DNA from: JAFKKS01 sp039808325
Lineage (GTDB): Bacteria; Pseudomonadota; Alphaproteobacteria; Rhizobiales; Xanthobacteraceae
DNA: 64,000 bases
NCBI GenBank assembly: GCA_039808325.1
Contig: JBDHSU010000005.1
Location: 8,880 to 72,879, forward strand
Reading direction: 5' to 3'
Position numbers and translations under genes: made by a program. Shown here piece after piece: positions 8,777 through 17,103 of the stretch (its first letter is position 1; each line of letters begins with the position of its first letter). The notes beneath the pieces are model-generated. The model made no database searches. It was not told the origin of the DNA and saw nothing but the letters and a program-made list of their open reading frames with translations.

Positions 8777-8803
8777 TCACCCTCCCCTTGTGGGGGAGAG
8801 TGG
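8777..8803. repeat. CCCTCCCC/GGGGGAG palindromic repeat
   Basis: Imperfect hairpin of CACCCTCCCCTTGTGGGGGA type in the 181-base gap between the aminotransferase 3' end and the AbrB-family gene. Same sequence style as the elements at 664, 14252 and 56432. Confidence 0.6.
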
Positions 8804-8845
8804 CCGCCGAGCGCATGCGAGGGGGACCGCGGCCGTTCCGGTATC

Positions 8846-10045
8846 TCAGCCCTTCGTCAGGACCTTGGCGACGGCATCCGCCGCCTGCCGGACTTGGCCG
8901 GCGTCGCGCGCGAAGCATAGCCGCAGGAACTCTTCACCTCCCGCGCCGAAGGCGGTGCCCGGCGCAAGCCCGACCTTCGCTTCATCGATTAGGCGGAAGG
9001 CAAGGCGGCGCATGTCCTTCTCGCCGTCGACCTTGAAGAACATGTAGAAAGCGCCGTCCGGCAGCGCGAAGCGGCAGCGTCCCGTTGAGGTTAGCGCCGC
9101 GGCGGTGATGTCGCGGCCTTCGCGGGCGCGTGCGATCTGCGTTGCGACGAAGTCCTCGCCCTGTTCGATGGCGGTGATGGCCGCGCGTTGCATGAACTGC
9201 GCGACACCGGATGTCGAATACTGAACGAGGTTTTCGATCACCTGGCCGAGCGACGGATGCGCCGTGATCCAGCCGACGCGCCAGCCCGTCATCGCCCAGT
9301 TCTTCGAGAAGGTGTTGACGAACAGAATGCGATCCTCGGGCTCCATGACATCGAAGTAGGACGGCGCGCGCGGCCCTTCGCCATACCAGAAGCGCGCATA
9401 GGTTTCGTCGGCGACGATCCACAGTCCGTGCTGGCGCGCGAGCGCCAGCGTCGCCTTGAGATCGTCGATGGTCGCCGTCCAGCCGGTCGGATTGGACGGC
9501 GAGACCATGAATAGCGCGCGCGTGCGCGGCGTGATCGCGCCCGCCATGCGGTCGAGATCGAGTGTCCATCCGGCGTTGCCGAACTGCATCGGAACTTCGA
9601 CGGCGCGTGCGCCGATGACGCCCGCGGCCGCGGCCGCGTTGGGCCAGGTCGGGGTCGGAATCAGGATTTCGTCGCCGGCGGCGAGTGCCATCGCCAGCGT
9701 GATCTGAATCGCCTGCATTCCCGAGCCGGTGACGTAGAACTCGTCGGGCGAAAACGGGCGGCCGTACTGGCGTGCGTGATAGGCTGCGAGAGCTTGCCGC
9801 AATTCCGGAATGCCCCGCTGCCACGTGTAGAACGTCTCTCCGGCGGCGAGGGCGCGCGCCGCCTCGTCGGTGATGAACTTCGGTGTCGGCAAGTCGCCTT
9901 CACCGGCCCATAGGCCCATCACGCCGCCCCGCCGCCGCCCATAATTCATCACCTCGACAATGCCGCTTTCCGGCGCGGACCGGGCCGGTGCAGAAAGGGG
10001 CGCGCCCGCGGACGGGGACGAAGAGCTTGTCGCCGGGTTCACCAT
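8846..10045 (-). CDS. Pyridoxal-phosphate-dependent aminotransferase, class I/II
   Basis: 399 residues from the ATG at 10045, which has AAAGGA six bases upstream; the earlier in-frame start at 10081 lacks one. The fold type I features are present: Y-V-T-G-S-G-M-Q-A near 110, S-P-S-N-P-T-G-W near 182 and the PLP lysine in N-T-F-S-K-N-W-A-M-T-G-W-R near 242. A conserved R-L-C-F-A-R stretch sits near the end. It resembles aspartate/aromatic aminotransferases; the amino donor cannot be assigned. No operon partner. Confidence 0.88.
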   Translation of the reverse strand: MVNPATSSSSPSAGAPLSAPARSAPESGIVEVMNYGRRRGGVMGLWAGEGDLPTPKFITDEAARALAAGETFYTWQRGIPELRQALAAYHARQYGRPFSPDEFYVTGSGMQAIQITLAMALAAGDEILIPTPTWPNAAAAAGVIGARAVEVPMQFGNAGWTLDLDRMAGAITPRTRALFMVSPSNPTGWTATIDDLKATLALARQHGLWIVADETYARFWYGEGPRAPSYFDVMEPEDRILFVNTFSKNWAMTGWRVGWITAHPSLGQVIENLVQYSTSGVAQFMQRAAITAIEQGEDFVATQIARAREGRDITAAALTSTGRCRFALPDGAFYMFFKVDGEKDMRRLAFRLIDEAKVGLAPGTAFGAGGEEFLRLCFARDAGQVRQAADAVAKVLTKG

Positions 10046-10184
10046 TCGGAGTCCTTTCGCGCGGCAGCACGCCGCCCGCACTTTAGTCCGGTGCGGTAGC
10101 GGTCAATCATGAAAAGAAAGCGGCGGATCGATCAATGATTTTACGTCGCCCGCCTTCCGGCGAGCGACGCGACCGCGGGCGCGC

Positions 10185-10227
10185 AAAAAAATGCCGAACC
10201 ATGCGCCTGGGGGCATGGTTCGGCATT
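10185..10227 (-). terminator. Intrinsic terminator of mscL
   Basis: Perfect 15-bp stem: left arm 10190-10204 and right arm 10213-10227, loop of 8 bases. On the minus strand it is followed at once by a run of seven T (10191-10185). It starts 23 bases after the mscL stop. This is the strongest intrinsic terminator in the window. Confidence 0.93.
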
Positions 10228-10249
10228 GCCGTAGGCAATGGACCCGGGA

Positions 10250-10678
10250 TCAGGCCTTCCGTGCGAGAAGGTCGCGAATTTCTTGCAGCAGGACTTCGCT
10301 CTTGGTCGGAGCCGGAGGCTCTGCCGGCTTTTCAGCCTCGGTCTTCTGCAGCTTGTTGATGCCGCGCACGACCAGGAACAGGATGAAGGCGATGATCAAG
10401 AAGTTGATCGCGACCGTGATGAAGCTGCCATAGGCCAGGACGGCGCCTTGTTTCCTTGCCTCCGCCAGAGCCGTCGCCGTGACCGATTTCGAGAGCGGCA
10501 GGAAGTAGTTCGAGAAGTCGAGGCCGCCAGTGATCGCACCGACGATCGGCATGAAAATGTCGCCGACAAGCGATGTCACGATGGCGCCGAACGCCGCGCC
10601 GATGATCACGCCGACGGCGAGATCCACGACGTTGCCACGCATGGCGAACTTTTTGAATTCCTCTAAATACCCGGCCAT
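10250..10678 (-). CDS. mscL: Large-conductance mechanosensitive channel MscL
   Basis: 142 residues. The N-terminal helix (E-F-K-K-F-A-M-R-G-N-V-V-D-L-A-V-G-V-I-I) and TM1 are canonical. TM2 lies near residues 78-98 (I-N-F-L-I-I-A-F-I-L-F-L-V-V) and a charged C-terminal helix follows. MscL opens under membrane tension and releases solutes during hypo-osmotic shock. SD GAGAGG precedes the ATG at 10678, and a dedicated intrinsic terminator follows, so it is monocistronic. Confidence 0.97.
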   Translation of the reverse strand: MAGYLEEFKKFAMRGNVVDLAVGVIIGAAFGAIVTSLVGDIFMPIVGAITGGLDFSNYFLPLSKSVTATALAEARKQGAVLAYGSFITVAINFLIIAFILFLVVRGINKLQKTEAEKPAEPPAPTKSEVLLQEIRDLLARKA

Positions 10679-10785
10679 ATCGACCTCTCACGTTTTTGAA
10701 ACCGGTGTCATCATGCCAGAAGCGGCCCCCGGTTCAAATCAAGCGGAGAGAGGTTCAGAAATCGGCTGTGGACGGCGCCGGGTGA

Positions 10786-11763
10786 TCAGTGCCCGTTCTT
10801 GGTGGCCACCTTCAACGCATGGATGGAGAAATAGCCGGCGGGATCGGTCCAGGATTTGACCGGCGTCCAGCCAGCGCCCCGCGCCAGCGCGCCGAATCCT
10901 TCGATCGAGTATTTGTAGCTGTTTTCCGTGTGAATGGTCTCGCCGGCGCGGAAATCGATGGTGTCTCCGAGCACATGCACTTTGTGCCGCTTCACCGCGG
11001 CGAGATGCATCTCCACGCGGCTCTTCTCGCGGTTGAAGAAGGCGTGGTGTTCGAAGCAGGCCGGATTGAAGTCGGCGCCGAGCTCGCGATCGATGCGTTT
11101 GAGGAGATTGAGATTGAACGCCTCGGTGACGCCGGCGGCGTCATTATAGGCGGCGTTGAGGGTCTTGGAATCCTTGACCAGATCGACGCCGACGATGAGC
11201 AGCGCATCGCGGCCCAGCAGCTTGGCGGCGCGTTGCAGGAATGCCGTTGCGTCGTGTCGTTCGAAATTGCCGATGGTGGACCCCGGAAAGAAGCCGACGC
11301 ACGGCTTGGACCGCACCGCTTCGGGAAGCACGAAATCTTGCGCGAAATCCGCCACGACCGGAACGACGTCGAGATCCGGAAAATCGTTGCGTACCGCGAG
11401 CGCTTCCGAGCGCAACTGGTCCGCCGCGATGTCGATCGGCACATAGGCGCTTAGCTGCGGCGCCGCGTTGAGAAGAATGCGCGCCTTCGTCGTCGTGCAG
11501 GTTCCGAATTCGACCAGCGCGCCGTCTTTCGGGAACAGCGCGGCGATTTCCGTCGCGTGCGCTTGCAGCGCCTGCATCTCGCAGCGCGTCGGGTAATATT
11601 CCGGCTGCTCGGTGATCTGCTCGAACAGCTTGCAGCCTTCGTCGTCGTAAAAATACTTCGGCGGAATATGCTTGCGCTGCAGAGAGAGGCCCTCGCGCAC
11701 GTCGTGCGCGAAGGCGCTCTCCGCCTCGGTTTTGGGGACGATCTTCAAAACGGGAACGGCCAT
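10786..11763 (-). CDS. egtD: L-histidine N-alpha-methyltransferase EgtD
   Basis: 325 residues. EgtD trimethylates histidine to hercynine with SAM, the first step of ergothioneine synthesis. Typical stretches: R-K-H-I-P-P-K-Y-F-Y-D-D-E-G-C-K-L-F-E near 33, V-G-F-F-P-G-S-T-I-G-N-F near 160 and the C-terminal N-S-Y-K-Y-S region. Motif I reads E-F-G-T-C-T-T-T-K, where many EgtD proteins have a G-S-G-type loop, a mild variation. It follows egtB after 20 bases with a GGAGG site, so the two form an operon. Confidence 0.94.
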   Translation of the reverse strand: MAVPVLKIVPKTEAESAFAHDVREGLSLQRKHIPPKYFYDDEGCKLFEQITEQPEYYPTRCEMQALQAHATEIAALFPKDGALVEFGTCTTTKARILLNAAPQLSAYVPIDIAADQLRSEALAVRNDFPDLDVVPVVADFAQDFVLPEAVRSKPCVGFFPGSTIGNFERHDATAFLQRAAKLLGRDALLIVGVDLVKDSKTLNAAYNDAAGVTEAFNLNLLKRIDRELGADFNPACFEHHAFFNREKSRVEMHLAAVKRHKVHVLGDTIDFRAGETIHTENSYKYSIEGFGALARGAGWTPVKSWTDPAGYFSIHALKVATKNGH

Positions 11764-11783
11764 AGGACCGATGCCTCCGATGT

Positions 11784-13016
11784 CTAGGAATAGGTTGCGA
11801 GCCGCAGGCCGCTGAACTGGAAGCGGGCGGACGGGGGAAAGAAGTTGCGGTAGCTGACACGGCTATGCCCCGCCGGTGTCGCCGATGACGAGCCACGCAG
11901 CACCATCTGATTGATCATGAACTTGCCGTTGTACTCGCCGAGCGCTCCTTCGACCGCGCGGTATCCCGGATAGGGAGAGTAGGCGCTGCGGGTCCATTGC
12001 CAGACGGCGCCGAACGCGTCGTCGATCACATTCGCGCGCGCCGCGACCTCCCACTCCATCTCGGTCGGCAGGTGCTTGCCGGCCCAGCGCGCGAAGGCGT
12101 CCGCCTCGTAGTAGCTGATGTGTGTGACCGGCGCGTGAGGCGCCACGGGGCGCAACCCGCCGAGCGTGAGGACGTGCCAGGCGCCGTCCTGCCGACGCCA
12201 GTAGCCCGGGGCCTTCCAGCCTTTCGCTTCGACGGTCGCCCAGCCTTCCGAGAGCCACAGCGTCGGTGTCTCATATCCGCCGTCGGTCATGAACTCCTGC
12301 CACGCGGCGTTGGTCACGAGCCCTTTGCCGATGGCGACCGGCTGCAACAGAACCTGATGCGCCGGCGACTCATTGTCGAAGGAGAAGCCGTCCTCCAGAT
12401 GCCCGATGCGATGGATGCCGCTGCCCATCGCGACGAATTCGTCGGTTGCTTGCGTCGGCGGCGGCTGCCACTGCGCATCGTAGGTCGGGCATGTCGGATT
12501 CTGCGCGAAGGCATGCAGGATGTCGGTGAGCAGCAGCTCCTGATGTTGCTGTTCGTGGTTGAGACCGACCTCGATGATCGGCGCGAGGCGGGCCATATCG
12601 GCGTCGCTGGCGCCGGCAATCAATGTCTCGACCGCATCGTCGACGGAGGCGCGGTAGGCTGAGACCTCTTGTGCGTTGGGCCGCGTGATAAGCCCGCGAT
12701 TCGGGCGCTCGTGCCGCGGGCCGGCGGAGACGTAATAAGAGTTGAACAGAAAGGCGAAACGATCGTCGAAGGGCCTGTAGCCCGGCACATTCGGTCCAAG
12801 CAGAAATTGTTCGAAGAACCACGTCGTATGCGCGCGATGCCATTTCGTCGGGCTCGCGTCCGGCATCGACTGCACGATCTGGTCTTCCGGCGACAGCGGC
12901 GCGGCGCGGCGCTCGGTTTCCCCTCGGACATCACGAAAGGCGGCGATCCAGCGGGCCCGGGCATCCTCGCCGGTCGAATGCGGATGGCGAGGGGCAGGCG
13001 TTACGACACTCGGCAT
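11784..13016 (-). CDS. egtB: Ergothioneine sulfoxide synthase EgtB
   Basis: 410 residues: N-terminal DinB-like domain and C-terminal formylglycine-generating-enzyme-like domain (about 170-410). The iron ligands are visible as W-H-R-A-H near residue 58 and the H-E-Q-Q-H-Q-E motif near 155. EgtB joins hercynine to a thiol (cysteine or gamma-glutamylcysteine) using O2. First gene of the egtB-egtD pair; no egtC or egtE is nearby, so the C-S lyase step must be encoded elsewhere. Divergent from the znu operon. Confidence 0.93.
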   Translation of the reverse strand: MPSVVTPAPRHPHSTGEDARARWIAAFRDVRGETERRAAPLSPEDQIVQSMPDASPTKWHRAHTTWFFEQFLLGPNVPGYRPFDDRFAFLFNSYYVSAGPRHERPNRGLITRPNAQEVSAYRASVDDAVETLIAGASDADMARLAPIIEVGLNHEQQHQELLLTDILHAFAQNPTCPTYDAQWQPPPTQATDEFVAMGSGIHRIGHLEDGFSFDNESPAHQVLLQPVAIGKGLVTNAAWQEFMTDGGYETPTLWLSEGWATVEAKGWKAPGYWRRQDGAWHVLTLGGLRPVAPHAPVTHISYYEADAFARWAGKHLPTEMEWEVAARANVIDDAFGAVWQWTRSAYSPYPGYRAVEGALGEYNGKFMINQMVLRGSSSATPAGHSRVSYRNFFPPSARFQFSGLRLATYS

Positions 13017-13275
13017 GAACGGTCTCTCGGAAAATCGGATTCTACGCGGGGCGTTCGGCGCGACGCGCGGCGTGTGCGTTGTCAGCTACCGGGAGAACAT
13101 GCTTCCCGGCGCAATGTTCCCACACTATCGGAACGGCTCATCTCGCTGTCCAGGCAACGATTTTTCAGAACTGCCGCGCAAAAAAAGTGATGCTGGCGCT
13201 CATGTAGGGAGCCAAGGGGCGATCCGGCAGGGGAAAGCGACGAAAGGCGGAGAGGTTATGGACAAGCAGGCAGGA

Positions 13276-13294
13276 TATGTTATACTATAACATA
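13276..13294 (+). promoter_or_regulatory. Zur box ahead of the znu operon
   Basis: TATGTTATA-C-TATAACATA, a perfect 9-bp inverted repeat with one central base, matches the TGTTATAnTATAACA core of alphaproteobacterial Zur operators. It ends 11 bases before the first ATG of the operon and contains TATACT/TATAAC sequences that could be the -10. A repressor bound here would block transcription when zinc is plentiful. Confidence 0.88.
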
Positions 13295-13305
13295 ACTCTC
13301 TGAGA

Positions 13306-13449
13306 ATGCCCATGACCCTGCCGCACCACCATCCACACCGGACCGATGTGTCGCCCTCGCTGCTGCGCGTCTCGGCCGGACAGCGACTCGCCCTCGCGGG
13401 CGTCGTTGTCGCAGCAATGTGGGCGGCTCTCTATTGGGTCATGGCATGA
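13306..13449 (+). CDS. 47-residue His-rich single-span membrane peptide, first gene of znu operon
   Basis: ATG at 13306 (or 13312, same frame) to TGA at 13447. The N-terminus holds four histidines (residues 7, 8, 9 and 11), and residues 27-46 form one hydrophobic span rich in Ala, Val, Leu and Trp. Third codon positions are GC-rich, as expected of coding DNA here. Its TGA overlaps the znuC ATG in an ATGA junction, so translation is coupled, and it starts 11 bases after the Zur box. No family is recognised. A zinc-linked membrane peptide, perhaps an accessory of ZnuB or a znuC translation leader, is inference. Confidence 0.68.
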   Translation: MPMTLPHHHPHRTDVSPSLLRVSAGQRLALAGVVVAAMWAALYWVMA

Positions 13450-14219
13450 GCGTGGCTGCCGATCCGGCCAATAAGGGAGCGGCGCTGCGTTTCCGGGATG
13501 TGACGCTCGGCTACGATCGCCATCCGGCGGTGCATCATCTCGACGGAAGGGTGGAGCGCGGCGCATTGATGGCCCTGGTCGGCCCGAACGGCGCCGGAAA
13601 GTCCACATTTTTCAAGGGCGTGGTCGGATTGCTGAGGCCACTCGCCGGCCTTATCGAGCGCGGCGGTGTCGCCGACGCCGACATCGCCTATCTGCCACAG
13701 GCGGCAGATATCGATCGGTCCTTCCCGATCAATGTCTATGACCTCGTCGCCATGGGCCTGTGGCGCCGTGCCGGTTTGTTCGGCGGCATCGGCCGCGCCG
13801 AAGCGCATCGAATTCACGAGGCGATCGCCGCCGTCGGCCTGACGGGGTTTGAAGCGCGGCCGATCGGCACGCTTTCGGGCGGGCAGATGCAGCGTGCGCT
13901 GTTCGCGCGCCTCTTGTTGCAGGACGCGCGGCTGATCCTGCTCGATGAGCCGTTCACGGCCATCGACGCCAAGACCTCGTCCGACCTGTTCGATCTTGTG
14001 CATCGCTGGCACCGCGAGGAGCGCACCGTCATCGCCGCGCTGCATGATATCGAACTGGTGCGGCAGAATTTCCCGCAGACGCTTCTGCTCGCGCGCGAAC
14101 CGGTCGCTTGGGGGGTGACGAAAGACGTTCTCACGGCGGAAAACCTCCTTGCCGCGCGGCGCATGTGCGAGGCGTTCGACGAGAGTGCGACCGCCTGCGC
14201 CCACCATGCGGTGGCTTAA
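13446..14219 (+). CDS. znuC: Zinc ABC transporter ATP-binding protein ZnuC
   Basis: 257 residues from the ATG at 13446, chosen for its ATGA overlap with the upstream small gene; an in-frame start at 13419 would run inside that gene. Walker A G-P-N-G-A-G-K-S-T near 47, signature L-S-G-G-Q-M-Q-R near 142 and Walker B L-I-L-L-D-E-P-F near 165. A characteristic Q-A-A-D-I-D-R-S-F-P segment follows Walker A. Cytoplasmic motor of zinc import with ZnuB and ZnuA downstream; expected to be Zur-repressed. Confidence 0.93.
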   Translation: MSVAADPANKGAALRFRDVTLGYDRHPAVHHLDGRVERGALMALVGPNGAGKSTFFKGVVGLLRPLAGLIERGGVADADIAYLPQAADIDRSFPINVYDLVAMGLWRRAGLFGGIGRAEAHRIHEAIAAVGLTGFEARPIGTLSGGQMQRALFARLLLQDARLILLDEPFTAIDAKTSSDLFDLVHRWHREERTVIAALHDIELVRQNFPQTLLLAREPVAWGVTKDVLTAENLLAARRMCEAFDESATACAHHAVA

Positions 14220-14251
14220 GTCGCTCATGCGCAAGGCACGGACTTTCGACA

Positions 14252-14280
14252 GTTCACCTCTCCCCTCGAGGGGGAGGTCG
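14252..14280. repeat. CCTCTCCCC/GGGGGAGG palindrome in the znuC-znuB gap
   Basis: Imperfect hairpin between znuC and znuB, same dispersed family as those at 664, 8777 and 56432. It lengthens the intercistronic gap to about 110-130 bases and could reduce or stabilise downstream message. This is inference. Confidence 0.55.
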
Positions 14281-14347
14281 ATCAGTGTCCTCCCCAACGA
14301 TCCCGCTCAAGAGAGGAGGGCGCGAGCCCTGCATGGGACGACCCGCC

Positions 14348-15220
14348 ATGACCCCTGACGACGTCTTCATCGCGCCCTTCGTCGAGTTCGACTTCATGCG
14401 CCGCGCGCTGGCCGGCACCGTGGTGCTCGCCTTCGGCGCGGCGCCTGTCGGCGTGTTCCTGATGCTGCGGCGGATGAGCCTGGTCGGCGACGCCATGGCG
14501 CATGCGATCCTGCCTGGCGCAGCGCTCGGCTTCCTCACCGCCGGGCTCAACGTCTTCGCGATGACGGCGGGCGGCATCGCCGCCGGCGTTGTCGTCGCGG
14601 TGCTGACGGGTATCGTCGCGCGCGCGACCGACTTGAAGGAGGACGCCTCGCTTGCGGCGTTCTATCTCGTCTCGCTCGCGCTCGGCGTCACCATCGTCTC
14701 GGTGAAGGGCACGAACATCGATCTGCTGCACGTATTGTTCGGCACGGTGCTGGCGCTCGACAACGCGACGCTGATCCTCATCGGCGCCATCACCTCGGCA
14801 ACCCTCGCCGTGTTCGCCTTGATCTACCGGCCGCTCGTGCTCGAGTGCGTCGATCCCGGATTCCTGCGCTCGGTCAGCCGTTCCGGCGGCCCGGCGCATA
14901 TCGCCTTCCTCCTGCTCGTCGTGCTCAATCTCGTCGCCGGCTTCCACGCGCTCGGCACCCTGCTTGCCGTCGGGTTGATGATGCTGCCGGCGATCGCCGC
15001 GCGCTTCTGGACCCGCGACATCACGCTGATGATCGTTCTTGCCGTCGCGAGCGCGATCGTCTCCGGCGTCATCGGTCTGCTCGTCTCGTTCCATGCGTCG
15101 GTGCCGTCCGGGCCCGCGATCATTCTCGTCGCCGGCGCGCTGTGCGTTGCCTCGGGGCTGTTCGGCACCGTCGGCGGCGTCGTCTGGAGAGCGTTTCCAG
15201 GGCGTCATCTCGAAGCTTGA
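14348..15220 (+). CDS. znuB: Zinc ABC transporter permease ZnuB
   Basis: 290 residues from the ATG at 14348; an alternative ATG at 14333 adds five residues and lies closer to GAGGAGGG at 14311-14318. About eight membrane segments of the ABC-3 family. The segment M-L-R-R-M-S-L-V-G-D-A-M-A-H-A near residues 36-50 is the family's coupling region. It forms the inner-membrane channel for zinc with ZnuC as ATPase and ZnuA as periplasmic receptor. znuA follows after 12 bases. Confidence 0.92.
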   Translation: MTPDDVFIAPFVEFDFMRRALAGTVVLAFGAAPVGVFLMLRRMSLVGDAMAHAILPGAALGFLTAGLNVFAMTAGGIAAGVVVAVLTGIVARATDLKEDASLAAFYLVSLALGVTIVSVKGTNIDLLHVLFGTVLALDNATLILIGAITSATLAVFALIYRPLVLECVDPGFLRSVSRSGGPAHIAFLLLVVLNLVAGFHALGTLLAVGLMMLPAIAARFWTRDITLMIVLAVASAIVSGVIGLLVSFHASVPSGPAIILVAGALCVASGLFGTVGGVVWRAFPGRHLEA

Positions 15221-15232
15221 AGGAGGTCATTC

Positions 15233-16156
15233 ATGCTGCATCGCCGCCGCGCACTTTTCGTTCTCGGGGCAATGGTCCTCGCGGTTGCGCCCGTTGCGGC
15301 GCAGGAAAAATCCTCGCCGGCAAAGCTCAATGTCGTCGCCTCGTTCTCGATTCTCGGCGATCTCGTCGCCAATGTCGGCGGTGATCGTATCGCTCTGAAG
15401 GTTCTTGTCGGTCCGAACAGCGACGCGCATGTCTTCGCGCCGTCGCCGGCGGATGCGAAGACACTCGCTGCCGCCAAGCTGGTCTTCGTCAACGGCCTCG
15501 GCTTCGAGGGCTGGATGACGCGCCTGGTCAAAGCCTCCGGGAGCAAGGCGCCGCTCGTCGTCGCGACGAAAGGAATCGCGCCGCGCAAGATGGAGGCCGA
15601 GGAACATCACGGCCACGACCACGCGGAAGAAACCGATCCGCATGCCTGGCAGTCGGTGGCGAACGCCAAGGTCTACGTCGCCAACATTCGCGACAGCTTC
15701 ATTGCCGCCGACCCTGCCGGCAAGGAAATCTACGAGAAGAACGCCGCCGCCTATCTCGCCAAGCTTGACGCGATGGAGCAAGAGGTCCGCGACGCCGTCG
15801 CCCGCATCGCGCCGGAACGCCGCCGCATCATCACGACGCACGATGCCTTCGGCTATTTCGGCGCCGCCTACGGCGTTGAGTTCATCGCGCCGCAGGGCGT
15901 ATCGACCGAATCGGAAGCCTCCGCCAAGGACGTTGCCCGCATCGTGCGTCAGATCAAGAAACTGAAGGTGCCGGCGGTCTTCCTGGAGAACGTGACCGAC
16001 CCGCGGCTGGTGAAGCGGATCGCCGATGAGACCGGGGCGAAGATCGGCGGCACGCTCTATTCCGACGCCTTGACCGCGCCGGACGGCGCGGCGCCGACCT
16101 ATCTCGACATGATGCGCCACAATATTCGCACGCTCTCCGCCGCGTTGATGAGCTGA
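15233..16156 (+). CDS. znuA: Periplasmic zinc-binding protein ZnuA
   Basis: 307 residues with an N-terminal signal peptide (R-R-R-A-L-F-V-L-G-A-M-V-L-A-V-A, cleavage near A-Q-E at 23). It is a cluster A-I solute-binding protein. The metal ligands include D-A-H-V-F-A-P near 63, a short His-rich loop (E-E-H-H-G-H-D-H) near 124 followed by D-P-H-A-W, and T-T-H-D-A-F-G-Y-F near 202. The His loop is the usual mark of zinc-specific members. SD AAGGAGG precedes the ATG. Last gene of the operon. Confidence 0.94.
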   Translation: MLHRRRALFVLGAMVLAVAPVAAQEKSSPAKLNVVASFSILGDLVANVGGDRIALKVLVGPNSDAHVFAPSPADAKTLAAAKLVFVNGLGFEGWMTRLVKASGSKAPLVVATKGIAPRKMEAEEHHGHDHAEETDPHAWQSVANAKVYVANIRDSFIAADPAGKEIYEKNAAAYLAKLDAMEQEVRDAVARIAPERRRIITTHDAFGYFGAAYGVEFIAPQGVSTESEASAKDVARIVRQIKKLKVPAVFLENVTDPRLVKRIADETGAKIGGTLYSDALTAPDGAAPTYLDMMRHNIRTLSAALMS

Positions 16157-16163
16157 GACCGCC

Positions 16164-16266
16164 GTCCGTCCGGGACGCGCCGAGAGGCGCGGGCCGGAAT
16201 CGACAATCGTCGGCGCTGCGGTGTGTAATCCGGGGTCGCGGCCTTGCGGCGCCCCGGAATGACGGG
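16164..16266. repeat. Palindromic intergenic repeat, family C
   Basis: Begins with a TCCGTCCGGGACGCGCC half and ends with CGCCCCGGAATGACGGGG. Each half can fold on its own. It fills the gap between convergent znuA and the TerC gene. A related copy is at 54931-55030. Confidence 0.65.
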
Positions 16267-16268
16267 GA

Positions 16269-16886
16269 TTAGCTTTGCGGCCAAACCTCCAGCACGCCGC
16301 GATAGATCATCTCTCCGGCGACGTAGAGGATGACCGCGAGACCGAGATAGGCGATCCAGCGGTGCTTGTGCAGGAGCTTCGCGATGAACGCCGCCGCGAC
16401 GCCCATCATCGCGATCGATAATCCAAGCCCGATGACCAGTACGGAAGGATGCTCGCGCGCCGCGCCCGCCACCGCGAGCACGTTGTCGAGCGACATCGAC
16501 ACGTCGGCGATGATGATCTGCCAGGTGGCTTGCGTCAGCGTCTTGGGCGGAGCGCCGCTCTCGCGCGTCCCGCCCGCCGCAGCGTCATCGTCCCGATGGT
16601 CCGCGCGCAGCTCGCGCCACATCTTCCAGCACACCCAAAGGAGCAGCAAACCGCCCGCGAGCAGCAGGCCGACGATCTGCAACAGTTGCGTGGTGAGCGC
16701 GGCGAAGACGATGCGCAGCACGGTGGCCGCGACGATGCCGATGAGGATGGCCTTTCCGCGCTGCTCTTTCGGCAGGCCGGCGGCGGCAAGGCCGATGACG
16801 ACGGCGTTATCGCCGGCGAGCACCAGGTCGATGATGATGACTTGAACGAGAGCGGTGAGGACTTCAGGCGTGACGAGGTCGAACAT
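16269..16886 (-). CDS. TerC family integral membrane protein
   Basis: 205 residues with about seven membrane segments. The two family repeats each carry an acidic motif: V-L-A-G-D-N-A-V-V-I-G near residue 22 and D-V-S-M-S-L-D-N-V-L-A-V near 129. TerC/Alx/YjbE proteins are linked to tellurite resistance and, in several bacteria, to manganese efflux or loading of exported metalloenzymes. Next to znu genes, metal handling is plausible; the ion cannot be told. Convergent with znuA across a repeat. Confidence 0.88.
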   Translation of the reverse strand: MFDLVTPEVLTALVQVIIIDLVLAGDNAVVIGLAAAGLPKEQRGKAILIGIVAATVLRIVFAALTTQLLQIVGLLLAGGLLLLWVCWKMWRELRADHRDDDAAAGGTRESGAPPKTLTQATWQIIIADVSMSLDNVLAVAGAAREHPSVLVIGLGLSIAMMGVAAAFIAKLLHKHRWIAYLGLAVILYVAGEMIYRGVLEVWPQS

Positions 16887-17051
16887 TGGAACGGGCTACC
16901 CTTGTTTGAGGGGAGCGGCCGCTTGCGACAGATGAACGATCCGGCAAAGGCGCGGGCTGCGCGTCTATGCCGTCACTCGAAAGGGCCACTCCAACTGAAA
17001 TTCCAGTCCGACATCGCAGCCGCATGGCTGCCAGAGGGGCCCGGCCTGGTT

Positions 17052-17074
17052 GTGCGCGATCAGCGATCGCGCAC
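17052..17074. repeat. Perfect 10-bp hairpin
   Basis: GTGCGCGATC / GATCGCGCAC around AGC, 30 bases beyond the end of the small membrane gene region (minus strand). No T-run follows on either strand, so it is noted as a structural element only. Confidence 0.55.
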
Positions 17075-17103
17075 GCCTGGACATCGTTTTGGTGTGTCCT
17101 CCT

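Noticed and set aside
13258..13291. A ten-codon ORF (M-D-K-Q-A-G-Y-V-I-L) overlapping the Zur box as a leader peptide
   Set aside because: Its ribosome site is only two bases from the ATG and its sequence is fixed by the operator; no attenuator-like hairpin follows.
16887..17000. Possible manganese (yybP-ykoY) riboswitch ahead of the TerC gene
   Set aside because: The minus-strand leader has AAGGGTAGCCC but not the paired GGGGAGTA and GGTGAGA-type conserved loops of that class.
17052..17074. Intrinsic terminator after the small membrane gene
   Set aside because: The 10-bp stem is perfect but no T-run follows on either strand.
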